Shown: positions 26,304-34,631 of the stretch, piece by piece
Layout: each line of letters starts with the position of its first letter
Position numbering within the stretch: the stretch's first letter is position 1
Assembly (NCBI GenBank): GCA_027491295.1
Contig: JAIXWK010000002.1
Coordinates: 246,032-310,031 of the forward strand
Source: Microbacteriaceae bacterium
GTDB lineage: Bacteria > Actinomycetota > Actinomycetes > Actinomycetales > Microbacteriaceae
Direction of reading: 5' to 3'
DNA: 64,000 nucleotides
The notes under the pieces: model-generated
Database searches by the model: none
Told to the model about the DNA's origin: nothing
The model's input: only the letters and a program-made list of their open reading frames with translations
Translations under genes and position numbers: made by a program

Positions 26304-27929
26304 ATGCACGAGCGAGCCGGGAAGCCTGCCAGAGCTTCAGATTTGGTAGACATTGCCAAGTTGACTGCCGCCTACTTTGAGCTAAAACCAGATGTTTCGG
26401 TGCCGGAACAGAAGGTCACCTTTGGCACCTCAGGTCACCGCGGTAGTTCATTCAATACCTCTTTCAACGAGCAGCACATCCTGGCCATCACCCAGGCAAT
26501 CGTCGAATACCGAAGCTCGCAAGGGATAGGCGGACCCATCTATATCGGTCGAGACACCCATGCGCTGAGTGAACCAGCTCAGCAATCTGTTCTTGAAGTT
26601 CTGGCCGGAAACGATGTCCTAGCTCTCATCGATTCGCACAATGGCTACACCCCAACCCCTGCCGTCTCGGTTGCAATCATCGATCACAACTCGCAGCTGC
26701 CTCACGGCAGCGACCGGCAGGCCGATGGCATTGTCATCACCCCAAGTCATAACCCGCCGCAGGACGGCGGCATCAAATACAACCCACCTCACGGTGGCCC
26801 AGCTGACTCTGACGCCACCGGTTGGATTGCCAATCGCGCCAACGAACTTATTCGCAATGGCCTCATTGAAGTAAAGCGCAAGGCTCCAAATGCGCACCAC
26901 TTTGATTTCCGAGAAAACTACGTTTCCCAACTTGATCAGGTTCTAAAACTCAGCCACATCTCTGATGCTGGGATTCGAATTGGTGCCGACCCGCTAGGCG
27001 GGGCATCGGTGGACTACTGGCCACTTATTGCAGAGCGCTATCGCCTCAACCTGGAAGTTATAAACCCAAAGGTCGACTACCAGTTTGGCTTTATGAGCCT
27101 GGACTGGGATGGCAAGATTCGCATGGACTGCTCCTCTCCATTTGCGATGGCGTCACTCATTGAGAACAAGACCAACTACGACATCTCGACGGGAAATGAC
27201 GCGGACGCAGATCGCCACGGCATCGTGACCTCGGACTCGGGACTGATGAACCCCAACCACTTCTTGGTGGCTTCGATTGACTACCTATTTAGAGCCCGTG
27301 ATGGCTGGGACGAAGAATCAGCGGTTGGTAAAACCATGGTTTCCTCATCCCTGATAGATCGAGTGGTTGAGGCATCAGGTAGGAAACTGCTCGAGGTGCC
27401 GGTTGGCTTTAAGTGGTTCGTCGCAGGTTTATCCAATGGCTCTTTGGGCTTCGGTGGTGAGGAATCCGCAGGTGCTTCGTTCCTTCGACTAAATGGTCAA
27501 CCCTGGTCAACCGACAAGGATGGTTTGATCATGTGCCTATTGGCTGCAGAGATCGAAGCGGTCACCGGCTCAAGTCCATCAGAGCGTTATGCAGAGATAG
27601 CTCGAGAATTTGGTGAGCCGCACTACAGAAGAGTCGATGCTCCTGCCAACCTGTCCCAAAAAGCCTTGCTCGCCAAACTAGGCGCAGACGATGTAACCGC
27701 CGATGAGCTTGCAGGAGAGCAGATCATCAAGATCGAAGCTGCAGCCAGTTCCGGCGGTGCACTTGGTGGCATAAAGGTTTCAACCAATACAGCCTGGTTC
27801 GCAGCAAGACCATCGGGCACAGAAGACGTCTACAAAATCTATGGTGAGTCATTCAAGGGAGAGCAACATCTCGAACAGGTTTTGAAGCAGGCTCAGTTGC
27901 TAGTGGATGAGGCAGTTTCTTCTAAGTAG
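26304..27929 (+). CDS. pgm: Phosphoglucomutase (alpha-D-glucose phosphate-specific)
   Basis: This 541-residue phosphohexomutase interconverts glucose 1- and 6-phosphate, linking sugar catabolism to glycogen and cell-wall precursors. The phosphoserine is S148 in VITPSHNPPQDGG, metal-binding aspartates lie in DADADR (299-304), the sugar loop is GFGGEESAG, and the phosphate loop is RPSGTEDVYKIY near the C terminus. GAGG lies just upstream of the ATG, with TATACC about 35 nt ahead as a weak -10. The 3' end overlaps the convergent carboxypeptidase gene by 37 nt. Confidence 0.95.
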   Translation: MHERAGKPARASDLVDIAKLTAAYFELKPDVSVPEQKVTFGTSGHRGSSFNTSFNEQHILAITQAIVEYRSSQGIGGPIYIGRDTHALSEPAQQSVLEVLAGNDVLALIDSHNGYTPTPAVSVAIIDHNSQLPHGSDRQADGIVITPSHNPPQDGGIKYNPPHGGPADSDATGWIANRANELIRNGLIEVKRKAPNAHHFDFRENYVSQLDQVLKLSHISDAGIRIGADPLGGASVDYWPLIAERYRLNLEVINPKVDYQFGFMSLDWDGKIRMDCSSPFAMASLIENKTNYDISTGNDADADRHGIVTSDSGLMNPNHFLVASIDYLFRARDGWDEESAVGKTMVSSSLIDRVVEASGRKLLEVPVGFKWFVAGLSNGSLGFGGEESAGASFLRLNGQPWSTDKDGLIMCLLAAEIEAVTGSSPSERYAEIAREFGEPHYRRVDAPANLSQKALLAKLGADDVTADELAGEQIIKIEAAASSGGALGGIKVSTNTAWFAARPSGTEDVYKIYGESFKGEQHLEQVLKQAQLLVDEAVSSK

Positions 27930-28729
27930 AACTCAGCCGGAGCAAAGCCCCAAAAATCCTCTAGTGTCTTCATTCCAGTTTTGGAATACGTTGACGCAAG
28001 TTGCACACCGACGTACCTCAGGTGCCACGGTTCATATGTGTAACCGGTGATCGAGGTGGTGTCCTTCTCGTATCGGATTATGAATCCGTATTTCCAAGCG
28101 TTTGCAGCCAACCACTTTCCACCATCCGTATCGCCAAAGCACTGCATAATGGCGCAGCCCTGTTCGGGAACCGATACGTCTGCTGCTAGCCCGGTTTGGT
28201 GTTCGGAGTGCCCGGCCTTTGCCGCTCGAGCCAATGCGCCTTCAAGGCCATACTGACTGGCCTTGGAGTTGAACAGCTCCGCTTGATATTTATAAGAGCG
28301 GAATGCGGAGTTTACGAAGAGCTTGCCCGCGCCTTCGGCTCTCATGGCTTTGGCTAAATCTTCCAGGGCAGTCGCTGCCTGATCAGCTAGCTGCAAGCCA
28401 CGCGAGTTATCTAGGTTCTTGGAACTTTCAATATCTCTTAGGTTCAAGGGCTGGTATTCCAATGGTTGCAGCGGACGCTGCTTGTTTACCACCACAAGGT
28501 CTGAGCCACCGAACTTTGTGGCAAGTCTGGTTTGGTGATATGAAGCCATTGCCAGTTGAGTCTTAGGAACAGCTGCCATCTGACGTTCACTGATAGCTTG
28601 CTCCACGAGTTCATGGCTTGGCGCAAATGCCCCGGGCTGCAGTACGAAGGCGAGTCCCAGGCCAAGCAGCACAATAGGAGGAACAAACACAAAGAGTGGG
28701 TTCCGAACTAGAGGTCTAGACTGTGGCAC
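27893..28729 (-). CDS. D-alanyl-D-alanine carboxypeptidase, VanY/M15B family
   Basis: The protein has an N-terminal membrane anchor (PLFVFVPPIVLLGLGLAFV), a linker, then an M15B peptidase domain: SAFRSYKYQ, the zinc motif SEHQTGLAADV (His and Asp ligands) and EPWHLRYVG with the catalytic Glu and third His. It trims D-Ala from peptidoglycan stem peptides outside the cell. I chose the GTG at 28729 (278 residues) because TAGGGT lies 7 nt upstream. Longer in-frame versions would run over the divergent MFS gene and add an unlikely N terminus. Confidence 0.88.
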   Translation of the reverse strand: MPQSRPLVRNPLFVFVPPIVLLGLGLAFVLQPGAFAPSHELVEQAISERQMAAVPKTQLAMASYHQTRLATKFGGSDLVVVNKQRPLQPLEYQPLNLRDIESSKNLDNSRGLQLADQAATALEDLAKAMRAEGAGKLFVNSAFRSYKYQAELFNSKASQYGLEGALARAAKAGHSEHQTGLAADVSVPEQGCAIMQCFGDTDGGKWLAANAWKYGFIIRYEKDTTSITGYTYEPWHLRYVGVQLASTYSKTGMKTLEDFWGFAPAEFYLEETASSTSN

Positions 28730-28736
28730 GAGTACC

Positions 28737-28742
28737 ACCCTA
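28737..28742 (-). promoter_or_regulatory. -10 box TAGGGT, leaderless layout, VanY-type gene
   Basis: TAGGGT on the reverse strand is followed by 7 nt and the GTG at 28729. The same bases could in part act as a ribosome site (AGGGTGG), so leadered translation from a farther promoter is not excluded. Confidence 0.45.
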
Positions 28743-28757
28743 AAACTTGGAGTCCAA

Positions 28758-30440
28758 TTGCCCACTAAATCAAGGCGGGAAGCCGCAAAACAAGCTGCAC
28801 AATCAGGAGAAATGACTCCGAGGCAGATTTGGCTGGTTTTGATTGGGCTGATGTCGGGAATGTTCCTGGCGGCTTTGGACCAGTCGGTGGTTGGCGCTGC
28901 GATGCGCACCATCGCTGATGACCTTGATGGCCTATCTCTCCAGGCTTGGGCTACCACCGCCTATTTGATCACCTCAACGGTGTCGACTCCGATTTACGGC
29001 AAGCTAGGCGACCTTTTTGGTAGGCGCCCGCTGTTCCTAGTTGCGATTCTGATTTTTGTTATTGGTTCGGTTACCACCGGATTCGCCACCACCATGTATG
29101 AGCTTGCAGCCTTTAGAGCACTGCAGGGAATTGGTGCCGGTGGTTTGTTCTCGCTGGCATTGACCATCGTTGCGGACATTGTCCCGCCACGCGAGAGGGC
29201 CAAGTACCAGGGCCTATTCCTGGCGGTATTTGGTTCTTCTTCACTACTGGGTCCGGTTGTTGGCGGAACGTTCGCCGGCATTGGTCAGATCTTGTGGATC
29301 GATGGTTGGCGCTGGGTGTTCCTAATCAACCTTCCGGTTGGAATCATTTCGCTAATCATGGTGACGGTGTTCCTGCATGTTCCTCACACACCTAAGCAGC
29401 AGCGAATCGACTGGTGGGGAGCGGTAACGATCATCTTCGCAACCGTGCCACTGCTATTGGTTGCCGAACAGGGTCGCGAGTGGGGTTGGGGGTCACCGCT
29501 TTCGATTGCGATGTATGTAGTTGGAGTTGCCGGAATCATTTCCTTCATCACCATCGAAAAAAAGATGGGCGATTCCGCTCTGATTCCTCTGTCGCTTTTC
29601 AAGAACCAAACCTTTGCAAGAACCCAGATTCTCGGTGTGATTATCGGTGTCGGAATGTTCGGCGGAATGATTGTGCTCCCGCTAATCATCCAGATCATCT
29701 ATGGCGTATCACCAACCATGGTTGGTTTCATGATGCTGCCGATGGTCTTTGGAATGATGACCGCTACCATCACCGCCGGTCGCATTACCTCTAAGACTGG
29801 CAAGTACAGAATCTTCTTCAACACCGGAACCGCAACGCTAACCATTGGCTACCTGTACATGGTGCTTCTTCTAAGAGCCGACACTCCCCTATGGGTTTTG
29901 GCAATTGGAATGGTCTTGATCGGTCTAGGTCTTGGTCAGTTAATGCAGACCACCATGGTCGCCAGCCAGAATGCGGTAGAGGCCAAGGACATTGGCGTGG
30001 CAACTTCCTCTGCCACATTCTTTAGGCAGATGGGTGGCACCTTCGGTGTTGCAATCTTTATGTCGATTCTGTTCTCACAGGTAGTGGGCAAGATTCAGGC
30101 AGCCTTTGAAACCACCGAGGTGAAGAATGGTTTTGCAGAAGCACTGCAGGACCCAGATGTTATGGCAAACCAGGCAAATGCTGGAATCTTGGAGGTTCTA
30201 AAGTCCGGACCTTCTGGGGCAGAAGGCATCACCAATGACAGCTCCTTCCTAATCGGAGCGGATGATCGCTTGACGCTACCATTCCGAATGGGATTCGTTG
30301 ACAGCTCATTGACAGTGTTTATGTTGGCAGCTGTGTTTATCGCTATCGCCTTTATCATCAGCTGGTTCATCAAGGAGATCCCACTGCGTCAAAAGAGTGC
30401 CGCTCAGGAGGCAGCTGAGGCTGCCGCTGCGGCCCACTAA
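28758..30440 (+). CDS. MFS drug exporter, DHA2 (EmrB/QacA) family, 14 TM
   Basis: This 560-residue protein has about 14 hydrophobic segments. It shows MFS motif A (GKLGDLFGRRPLF), motif D1 (LDQSVVGAAMRTIADD) and antiporter motif C (GPVVGGTFAG), the pattern of proton-driven drug or metabolite exporters. The TTG start has GGAG five bases upstream; an internal ATG at 28812 with AGGAG is a shorter option that would lose 18 polar residues. Transported compounds cannot be inferred. The thiamine riboswitch begins about 20 nt after its stop, with no clear terminator between. Confidence 0.92.
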   Translation: MPTKSRREAAKQAAQSGEMTPRQIWLVLIGLMSGMFLAALDQSVVGAAMRTIADDLDGLSLQAWATTAYLITSTVSTPIYGKLGDLFGRRPLFLVAILIFVIGSVTTGFATTMYELAAFRALQGIGAGGLFSLALTIVADIVPPRERAKYQGLFLAVFGSSSLLGPVVGGTFAGIGQILWIDGWRWVFLINLPVGIISLIMVTVFLHVPHTPKQQRIDWWGAVTIIFATVPLLLVAEQGREWGWGSPLSIAMYVVGVAGIISFITIEKKMGDSALIPLSLFKNQTFARTQILGVIIGVGMFGGMIVLPLIIQIIYGVSPTMVGFMMLPMVFGMMTATITAGRITSKTGKYRIFFNTGTATLTIGYLYMVLLLRADTPLWVLAIGMVLIGLGLGQLMQTTMVASQNAVEAKDIGVATSSATFFRQMGGTFGVAIFMSILFSQVVGKIQAAFETTEVKNGFAEALQDPDVMANQANAGILEVLKSGPSGAEGITNDSSFLIGADDRLTLPFRMGFVDSSLTVFMLAAVFIAIAFIISWFIKEIPLRQKSAAQEAAEAAAAAH

Positions 30441-30444
30441 GACC

Positions 30445-30450
30445 TATACT
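30445..30450 (+). promoter_or_regulatory. -10 box TATACT of the thiamine-transport operon
   Basis: TATACT lies just before the TPP element and would start transcription near 30457, immediately upstream of the aptamer. No clear -35 hexamer is visible in the end of the MFS gene. Confidence 0.5.
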
Positions 30451-30459
30451 TTTTACTAC

Positions 30460-30560
30460 ACGGGAGTTCGGTAAACCGGACTGAGAGGAAGACTAGCTAG
30501 TCTTCGACCGTCGAACCTGATATGGGTAATGCCAGCGCAGGGAGACACCTCAAACCCGTG
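30460..30560 (+). promoter_or_regulatory. TPP (thiamine pyrophosphate) riboswitch
   Basis: The THI-box core is clear: GGGAG, then CTGAGAGG (30481-30488), a variable hairpin built on AAGACTAG/CTAGTCTT, ACCTGAT (30515-30521), and GGGTAATGCCAGCG plus AGGGAG at the 3' end. CACGGG at the 5' edge is complementary to CCCGTG at 30555-30560, which could close or switch the fold just ahead of the ribosome site GGAAAGG (30571-30577). Control of translation initiation is therefore likely, as usual for actinobacterial TPP switches; no terminator hairpin with a T-run is seen. Confidence 0.95.
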
Positions 30561-30583
30561 CCTAACTTATGGAAAGGCACGAC

Positions 30584-31537
30584 ATGAAAAAACTAGTTAT
30601 CGCAACGATTGCGGCGCTGCTACTGACCGGCTGCGCAGCTGCCCCTGCGGAGAAAATCGAGCTTGTCAGACTTGCAACCCACGACTCGTTCTACATCAGC
30701 GACGAGCAGATTGCAGAGTTTGAAGAGTCAACCGGTTACCAACTCGAGGTCATCGCGCTCGGCGACACCGGAAGCCTAACTAACAAACTTGTTCTGACTC
30801 AAAATGCACCGATTGCGGATGTGGTCTATGGCATCGACAACACCTTTGCGTCGGTCGCGCTAGAGAACAACGTGGTTCGAGATCTCAAACAGGTCAATTA
30901 CGGCGACGTCTGCTTCAACTACGACATCCAGTGGTTTGAGCAGAACAACATTCAGCCTCCAACCAGCTGGCGCGATCTTGGTCAAAGCAAGTACAAAGAC
31001 CTGGTTGTGATTCCTAATCCGAACCTCTCCTCCCCTGGCATGGCTTTTCTAATAACGACCTACGCTGGCTTTGAGACCAAAGCCGAGGTGTTCGCCTACT
31101 GGCGTTCACTGCGTGACAACGGGCTCAAAACTACAAGCAGTTGGACCGACGCGTACTTCACTGATTTCACTCGTTACGGAGGAACCAGGCCAATCGTGCT
31201 CAGCTATGCAAGTTCCCCTGCAGCCGAGATCAAGGATGGTAAGCCTCAGTCCAAAGCATTGCTCAAAGAGTGCTTCAGACAATACGAATACGCAGGCCTT
31301 GTTGAGGGTGGAGCTAACGCTGCGGGTGGTCAAGCTCTAATTGACTTCATGCTCGCTCCGAGTTTCCAGGAGTCATTGCCTTGGAACATGTTCGTTTACC
31401 CAAACCAAGGGGTTGCCATCCCAGCCGAGTTTGAACAATTTGCACCACCGGCTGAAAGTGTTATTGGTGGAGACCTCGACTTTGCAGCTAATCGCGAACG
31501 CTGGCTAACAGACTGGTCAGACGTTTTTGACAACTAG
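30584..31537 (+). CDS. thiB: Thiamine ABC transporter substrate-binding lipoprotein
   Basis: This 317-residue lipoprotein has a signal peptide ending in the lipobox LLTGC. The mature protein is a type-II binding protein of the ThiB/TbpA family, with IADVVYGIDN, VPICSY-like strands and LVEGGANAAGGQALIDFML late in the chain. It captures thiamine outside the membrane. The ATG at 30584 is preceded by GGAAAGG at an ideal distance; an upstream in-frame start overlaps that site. The TPP riboswitch directly upstream confirms the thiamine role. It overlaps thiP by 11 nt. Confidence 0.92.
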   Translation: MKKLVIATIAALLLTGCAAAPAEKIELVRLATHDSFYISDEQIAEFEESTGYQLEVIALGDTGSLTNKLVLTQNAPIADVVYGIDNTFASVALENNVVRDLKQVNYGDVCFNYDIQWFEQNNIQPPTSWRDLGQSKYKDLVVIPNPNLSSPGMAFLITTYAGFETKAEVFAYWRSLRDNGLKTTSSWTDAYFTDFTRYGGTRPIVLSYASSPAAEIKDGKPQSKALLKECFRQYEYAGLVEGGANAAGGQALIDFMLAPSFQESLPWNMFVYPNQGVAIPAEFEQFAPPAESVIGGDLDFAANRERWLTDWSDVFDN

Positions 31538-32945
31538 CCTCGAGCTGCTTTCAACCACAGCGATCATCGCGGTGGCAAGTTCACTGCTGTCTGTGGCTTT
31601 TGGTATTCCATTTGGAAACTGGCTCAGATCGCTAAATCCAAAAACTGGGCGACTGGTAGCCGCTGTAACGCTCGTGCCATTTCTACTTCCGCCCTTTCTA
31701 GTTGGACTTGCCTTCGAGGGAGTTTTTGGGGCGGCTGAGTTAAATTCCAATTTGGGAATGTTACTGATCATCGCGGCACACGTGTTTATGAACTTTGGTT
31801 TCGTTGGGAAAGTGTTTGCGGCTACAACCATTGACTCGGAACAGGTTGAGTCTGCGCGACTTGCTGGAGCGAGTGACCGGCAAATCAGACTTCGCATTGA
31901 GCTTCCACAACAGCGTCAAGGCATTACCGCAGCAGCGCTGTTGGTTGCCCTTTACTCAGCGACAAGTTTTGGTCTGGTTGTGACCCTGGGAGCAGGCAAG
32001 GTCAAAACTCTAGAGACTGAGATTGCGGTTGCCGCTCTGCAGAATCTTGATCTAAACCTGGCCGCCACTTTTGCGGTCTTACAGACACTGCTCACGATTG
32101 CAATGTTCTTACTTTCGAGAGTGGTTGGTGGAGCTCCGACCGCTTTGGACGAAATAGCACCTTCGCTGATTCAGCCCAATCGCTTCGAAAAGGTACTGGG
32201 TGTGTTGCTGAGTGGAGCAGTGCTGATTGCAATTGCAGTTGTTGTGTCCAGAGCCTTGGAGGGGGAGGGGTTGCTGCAGAACCTGTCTAACCTCTCCACC
32301 AAGGGTGAACGCAATGTGCTGAACATCACTGTTCTAGAAGCCGGCGTCAATAGCCTCCGGAATGCTGCAGTGGTGATGCTGGTCTCGGTACCTCTTGCTT
32401 ATATGCTTGCAAGCCGCAGGCGTCCATCCAGCTGGGTACTTATTCCGATTGGCATTTCCCCGGTTGTTGTTGGATTAGCAACTCTTGCGTTAGTTGGCTA
32501 CCTGCCTAGAGTTCTCACGAGTTCGTGGGTTTTACTTCCACTAGTCCAAGTGCTGTTCGCTCTTCCAGTGGCATTCCAAATTCTCCGCCCTGCGAGGATG
32601 GGCATTGACCCAGAGCTTTTGGAGGCGAGTCGCATGGATGGCGCTAGCAAACTTCAAACCATGCGGATGATCGAGCTACCACTTCTAAAGAAAAGCTTTA
32701 CGCTCGCAATCACATTTAGCGCCATGGTTTCCATTGGTGAATTTGGTGCTGCAAGTTTCCTAGCGTTCGGTTCAAACGAAACTTTGCCAATTGTGATGTT
32801 CAAGCTGCTTGGTCGTCCCGGTGCAGAGAATCTTGGAATGGCTATGACGGTTGCCGCAATCTACATTCTTTTAGCGGCATACGTTATTTGGTTTAGCTTG
32901 AAACCAACTCGAAAGCAACACCGTTATTTGCCAATCGCTCTGTAA
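31527..32945 (+). CDS. thiP: Thiamine ABC transporter permease (fused two-domain)
   Basis: This 472-residue protein has about 12 transmembrane segments in two homologous halves, each with an EAA loop (ESARLAGASDRQIRLRIELP and EASRMDGASKLQTMRMIELP). That is the ThiP/FbpB layout. It starts at a TTG inside the end of thiB with only a weak ribosome site, so coupling is likely. No ThiQ ATPase follows; the next gene is convergent. The ATPase must be elsewhere or shared. Its 3' end overlaps the methyltransferase on the other strand by 53 nt. Confidence 0.9.
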   Translation: MTTSLELLSTTAIIAVASSLLSVAFGIPFGNWLRSLNPKTGRLVAAVTLVPFLLPPFLVGLAFEGVFGAAELNSNLGMLLIIAAHVFMNFGFVGKVFAATTIDSEQVESARLAGASDRQIRLRIELPQQRQGITAAALLVALYSATSFGLVVTLGAGKVKTLETEIAVAALQNLDLNLAATFAVLQTLLTIAMFLLSRVVGGAPTALDEIAPSLIQPNRFEKVLGVLLSGAVLIAIAVVVSRALEGEGLLQNLSNLSTKGERNVLNITVLEAGVNSLRNAAVVMLVSVPLAYMLASRRRPSSWVLIPIGISPVVVGLATLALVGYLPRVLTSSWVLLPLVQVLFALPVAFQILRPARMGIDPELLEASRMDGASKLQTMRMIELPLLKKSFTLAITFSAMVSIGEFGAASFLAFGSNETLPIVMFKLLGRPGAENLGMAMTVAAIYILLAAYVIWFSLKPTRKQHRYLPIAL

Positions 32946-33732
32946 TAACTTTGATTGAGTCCGTGCTCTGATCAATAGTTATGAATCGGCGTCCGAACTT
33001 TGCCGCGACGGCTGCCGTGGTTCCAGATCCTCCAAAGAAATCCAAAACCAAGTCACCTGGTTTTGAACTGGCCATGATTATCCTGCGGAGAATACCTTCG
33101 GGTTTCTGAGTCGGGTATCCGGTTTTCTCTTTGCCGGTTGGTGACACGATGGTGTGCCACCAGACATCGGTTGGCAGCTTGCCGCGCTCCGCCTTTTCCT
33201 TTGTGACAAGTCCTGGTGCCATGTATGGCTCACGATCTACCTCTTGGGAGTTGAAGTAGTAAGTCTTCGGGTTTTTCACGTAGACCAGAATGTTGTCGTG
33301 CTTGGCTGGCCAGCGCGACTTGGAACGTGCTCCATAGTCGTAGGCCCAGATGATCTCGTTTAGAAAGCTCTCCCTGCCAAAAAGGGCATCGAGCAAAACC
33401 TTGGCGTAGTGGGACTCTCGATAGTCGAGGTGCAGGTAGAGGGTGCCGGTATCAGAAAGTAGTCGCCAACTCTCTTCAAGTCTTGGCTCTAGAAACGCCC
33501 AGTAGTCGGCGAACTCATCGTCGTAACTTAGAACCTTGGATACGACCTGCTCGTAGCGTTTTCCCTGAAAACCAACCCGACCCGACTCGCTAACCCGTGA
33601 GGTGCGATTGGTGCGAACTTGCTCGCGACCGGTGTTGAAGGGTGGGTCGATGTAAATCAACTGCACAGACTCACTCGGCATCGACTTGAGATGCTCGAGG
33701 TTATCCCCCATGATTACTAAGTTGCCAGTCAC
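32893..33732 (-). CDS. Orphan site-specific DNA methyltransferase (beta-class, N6-A/N4-C)
   Basis: The catalytic motif IV DPPFNTG (about residue 29) comes before the SAM-binding motif I DFFGGSGTTA near the C terminus, which is the beta-class order shared with CcrM-type enzymes. The intervening target-recognition part contains KTGYPTQKPEGILRRII, typical for the family. No restriction enzyme or specificity subunit is adjacent, so it looks like a regulatory or housekeeping methylase. I chose the GTG at 33732 (279 residues), with TAATCT 7 nt upstream; an in-frame start at 33771 would extend into the divergent gene. Target sequence unknown. Confidence 0.85.
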   Translation of the reverse strand: MTGNLVIMGDNLEHLKSMPSESVQLIYIDPPFNTGREQVRTNRTSRVSESGRVGFQGKRYEQVVSKVLSYDDEFADYWAFLEPRLEESWRLLSDTGTLYLHLDYRESHYAKVLLDALFGRESFLNEIIWAYDYGARSKSRWPAKHDNILVYVKNPKTYYFNSQEVDREPYMAPGLVTKEKAERGKLPTDVWWHTIVSPTGKEKTGYPTQKPEGILRRIIMASSKPGDLVLDFFGGSGTTAAVAAKFGRRFITIDQSTDSIKVITERLANNGVAFELVSS

Positions 33733-33739
33733 GAGGGAA

Positions 33740-33745
33740 AGATTA
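33740..33745 (-). promoter_or_regulatory. -10 box TAATCT, leaderless layout, methyltransferase gene
   Basis: TAATCT on the reverse strand lies 7 nt before the GTG at 33732. It overlaps the ribosome-site region (GAGGGAAAG, 33733-33741) of the divergent acetyltransferase gene. Confidence 0.45.
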
Positions 33746-33750
33746 ACAGC

Positions 33751-34083
33751 ATGAGCGCAAAAGTGGTTCACAAGCCTGAAGACAGTCGCTTCGAGATTTA
33801 CCTCGAGGACCAGCGCATTGGACTAATGGACTACGAACAAGTCGACTCTGAGATTCGCCTCACCCACACCGAGGTTGACCCAGCTCACCAGCGCAAGAAC
33901 TTTGCGGCCATCTTGCTTCGAGAGTCACTGGACACAATTCGCCACGAGAACATGGGCAAGGTTGTCCCTATTTGCTCGTACACCGTGACATACATGGATA
34001 AGCACCCTGAGACTCAGGACCTACTGCTCAACCCAATTGAAGATGCAATTGCCGCTTGCCGTTGGCCAGGGGCTAAGCCTTAG
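33751..34083 (+). CDS. Small GNAT-type N-acetyltransferase (YjdJ/COG2388-like)
   Basis: This 110-residue protein has a minimal acetyl-CoA-binding fold, with HTEVDPAHQRKNFAAILLRESLDTIR matching strand 4 and helix 3 of GNATs and a C-terminal VPICSYTVTYMDKHPE typical of this short family. GAGGGAAAG lies nine bases before the ATG. The substrate is unknown. Its TAG stop overlaps the reverse-strand TAA stop of the thioesterase within a TTAG tetranucleotide. Confidence 0.85.
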   Translation: MSAKVVHKPEDSRFEIYLEDQRIGLMDYEQVDSEIRLTHTEVDPAHQRKNFAAILLRESLDTIRHENMGKVVPICSYTVTYMDKHPETQDLLLNPIEDAIAACRWPGAKP

Positions 34084-34631
34084 TCCCAAGTACTTGGAGC
34101 TGGCTCTTTTCCTTTAGGGAGCTGGCAACTACTTGCCCAATCGATAACCCACTGCGGAAGTTTTGGTTCAACGCCTGGCCATCCGCCGGATCCGTCCATA
34201 ACTTCTTTTGGTGTTACAACACCCCAGCTGCGCTTTAGGAACCTACCGCGCATGATTGCTCGGGCATAGATCTCACCATTTCTGACAAAGCGCTGCTCCA
34301 TGAAATAAGCGACCTCGTCCCAACCAATCACTCTGGTTTCGATGTCGAACTTTTGCCACGGTTCTAAAGACTTGCGGTAGCTAATGGTGGAGTTCACAAC
34401 GATCGGATACCAACCGAGCTTCTGCCACTTCTGCCAGAAGCCGGTTCTAAGTCCCTGGTCATATCGACCTAGGTCCATCAGAGTAAGAAACACGCCATTG
34501 TTCATGTGGCGATAGATATCTAGGTCAGTTGGCCAAACGCGAAAAGACGTGGTGGACACCTCGTCGATTCTCAGCTTTGATCTGCTTCTCCACGTAAGCA
34601 TTACGTAGAGAATTCGGAACCAGAGTTTCAC
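34080..34631 (-). CDS. Acyl-CoA thioesterase-like hotdog protein
   Basis: This protein of about 183 residues has a hotdog-fold signature: FRVWPTDLDIYRHMNNGVFLTLMDLGRYD, corresponding to the 4HBT active-site region with Asp and the HMNN loop, and later strands TRVIGWDEVAYFMEQRFV. It probably hydrolyses an acyl-CoA or acyl-ACP. The GTG at 34631 forms a GTGA overlap with the upstream peptidase stop, favouring it over an in-frame start 33 nt earlier. The substrate is not readable. Confidence 0.82.
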   Translation of the reverse strand: MKLWFRILYVMLTWRSRSKLRIDEVSTTSFRVWPTDLDIYRHMNNGVFLTLMDLGRYDQGLRTGFWQKWQKLGWYPIVVNSTISYRKSLEPWQKFDIETRVIGWDEVAYFMEQRFVRNGEIYARAIMRGRFLKRSWGVVTPKEVMDGSGGWPGVEPKLPQWVIDWASSCQLPKGKEPAPSTWD

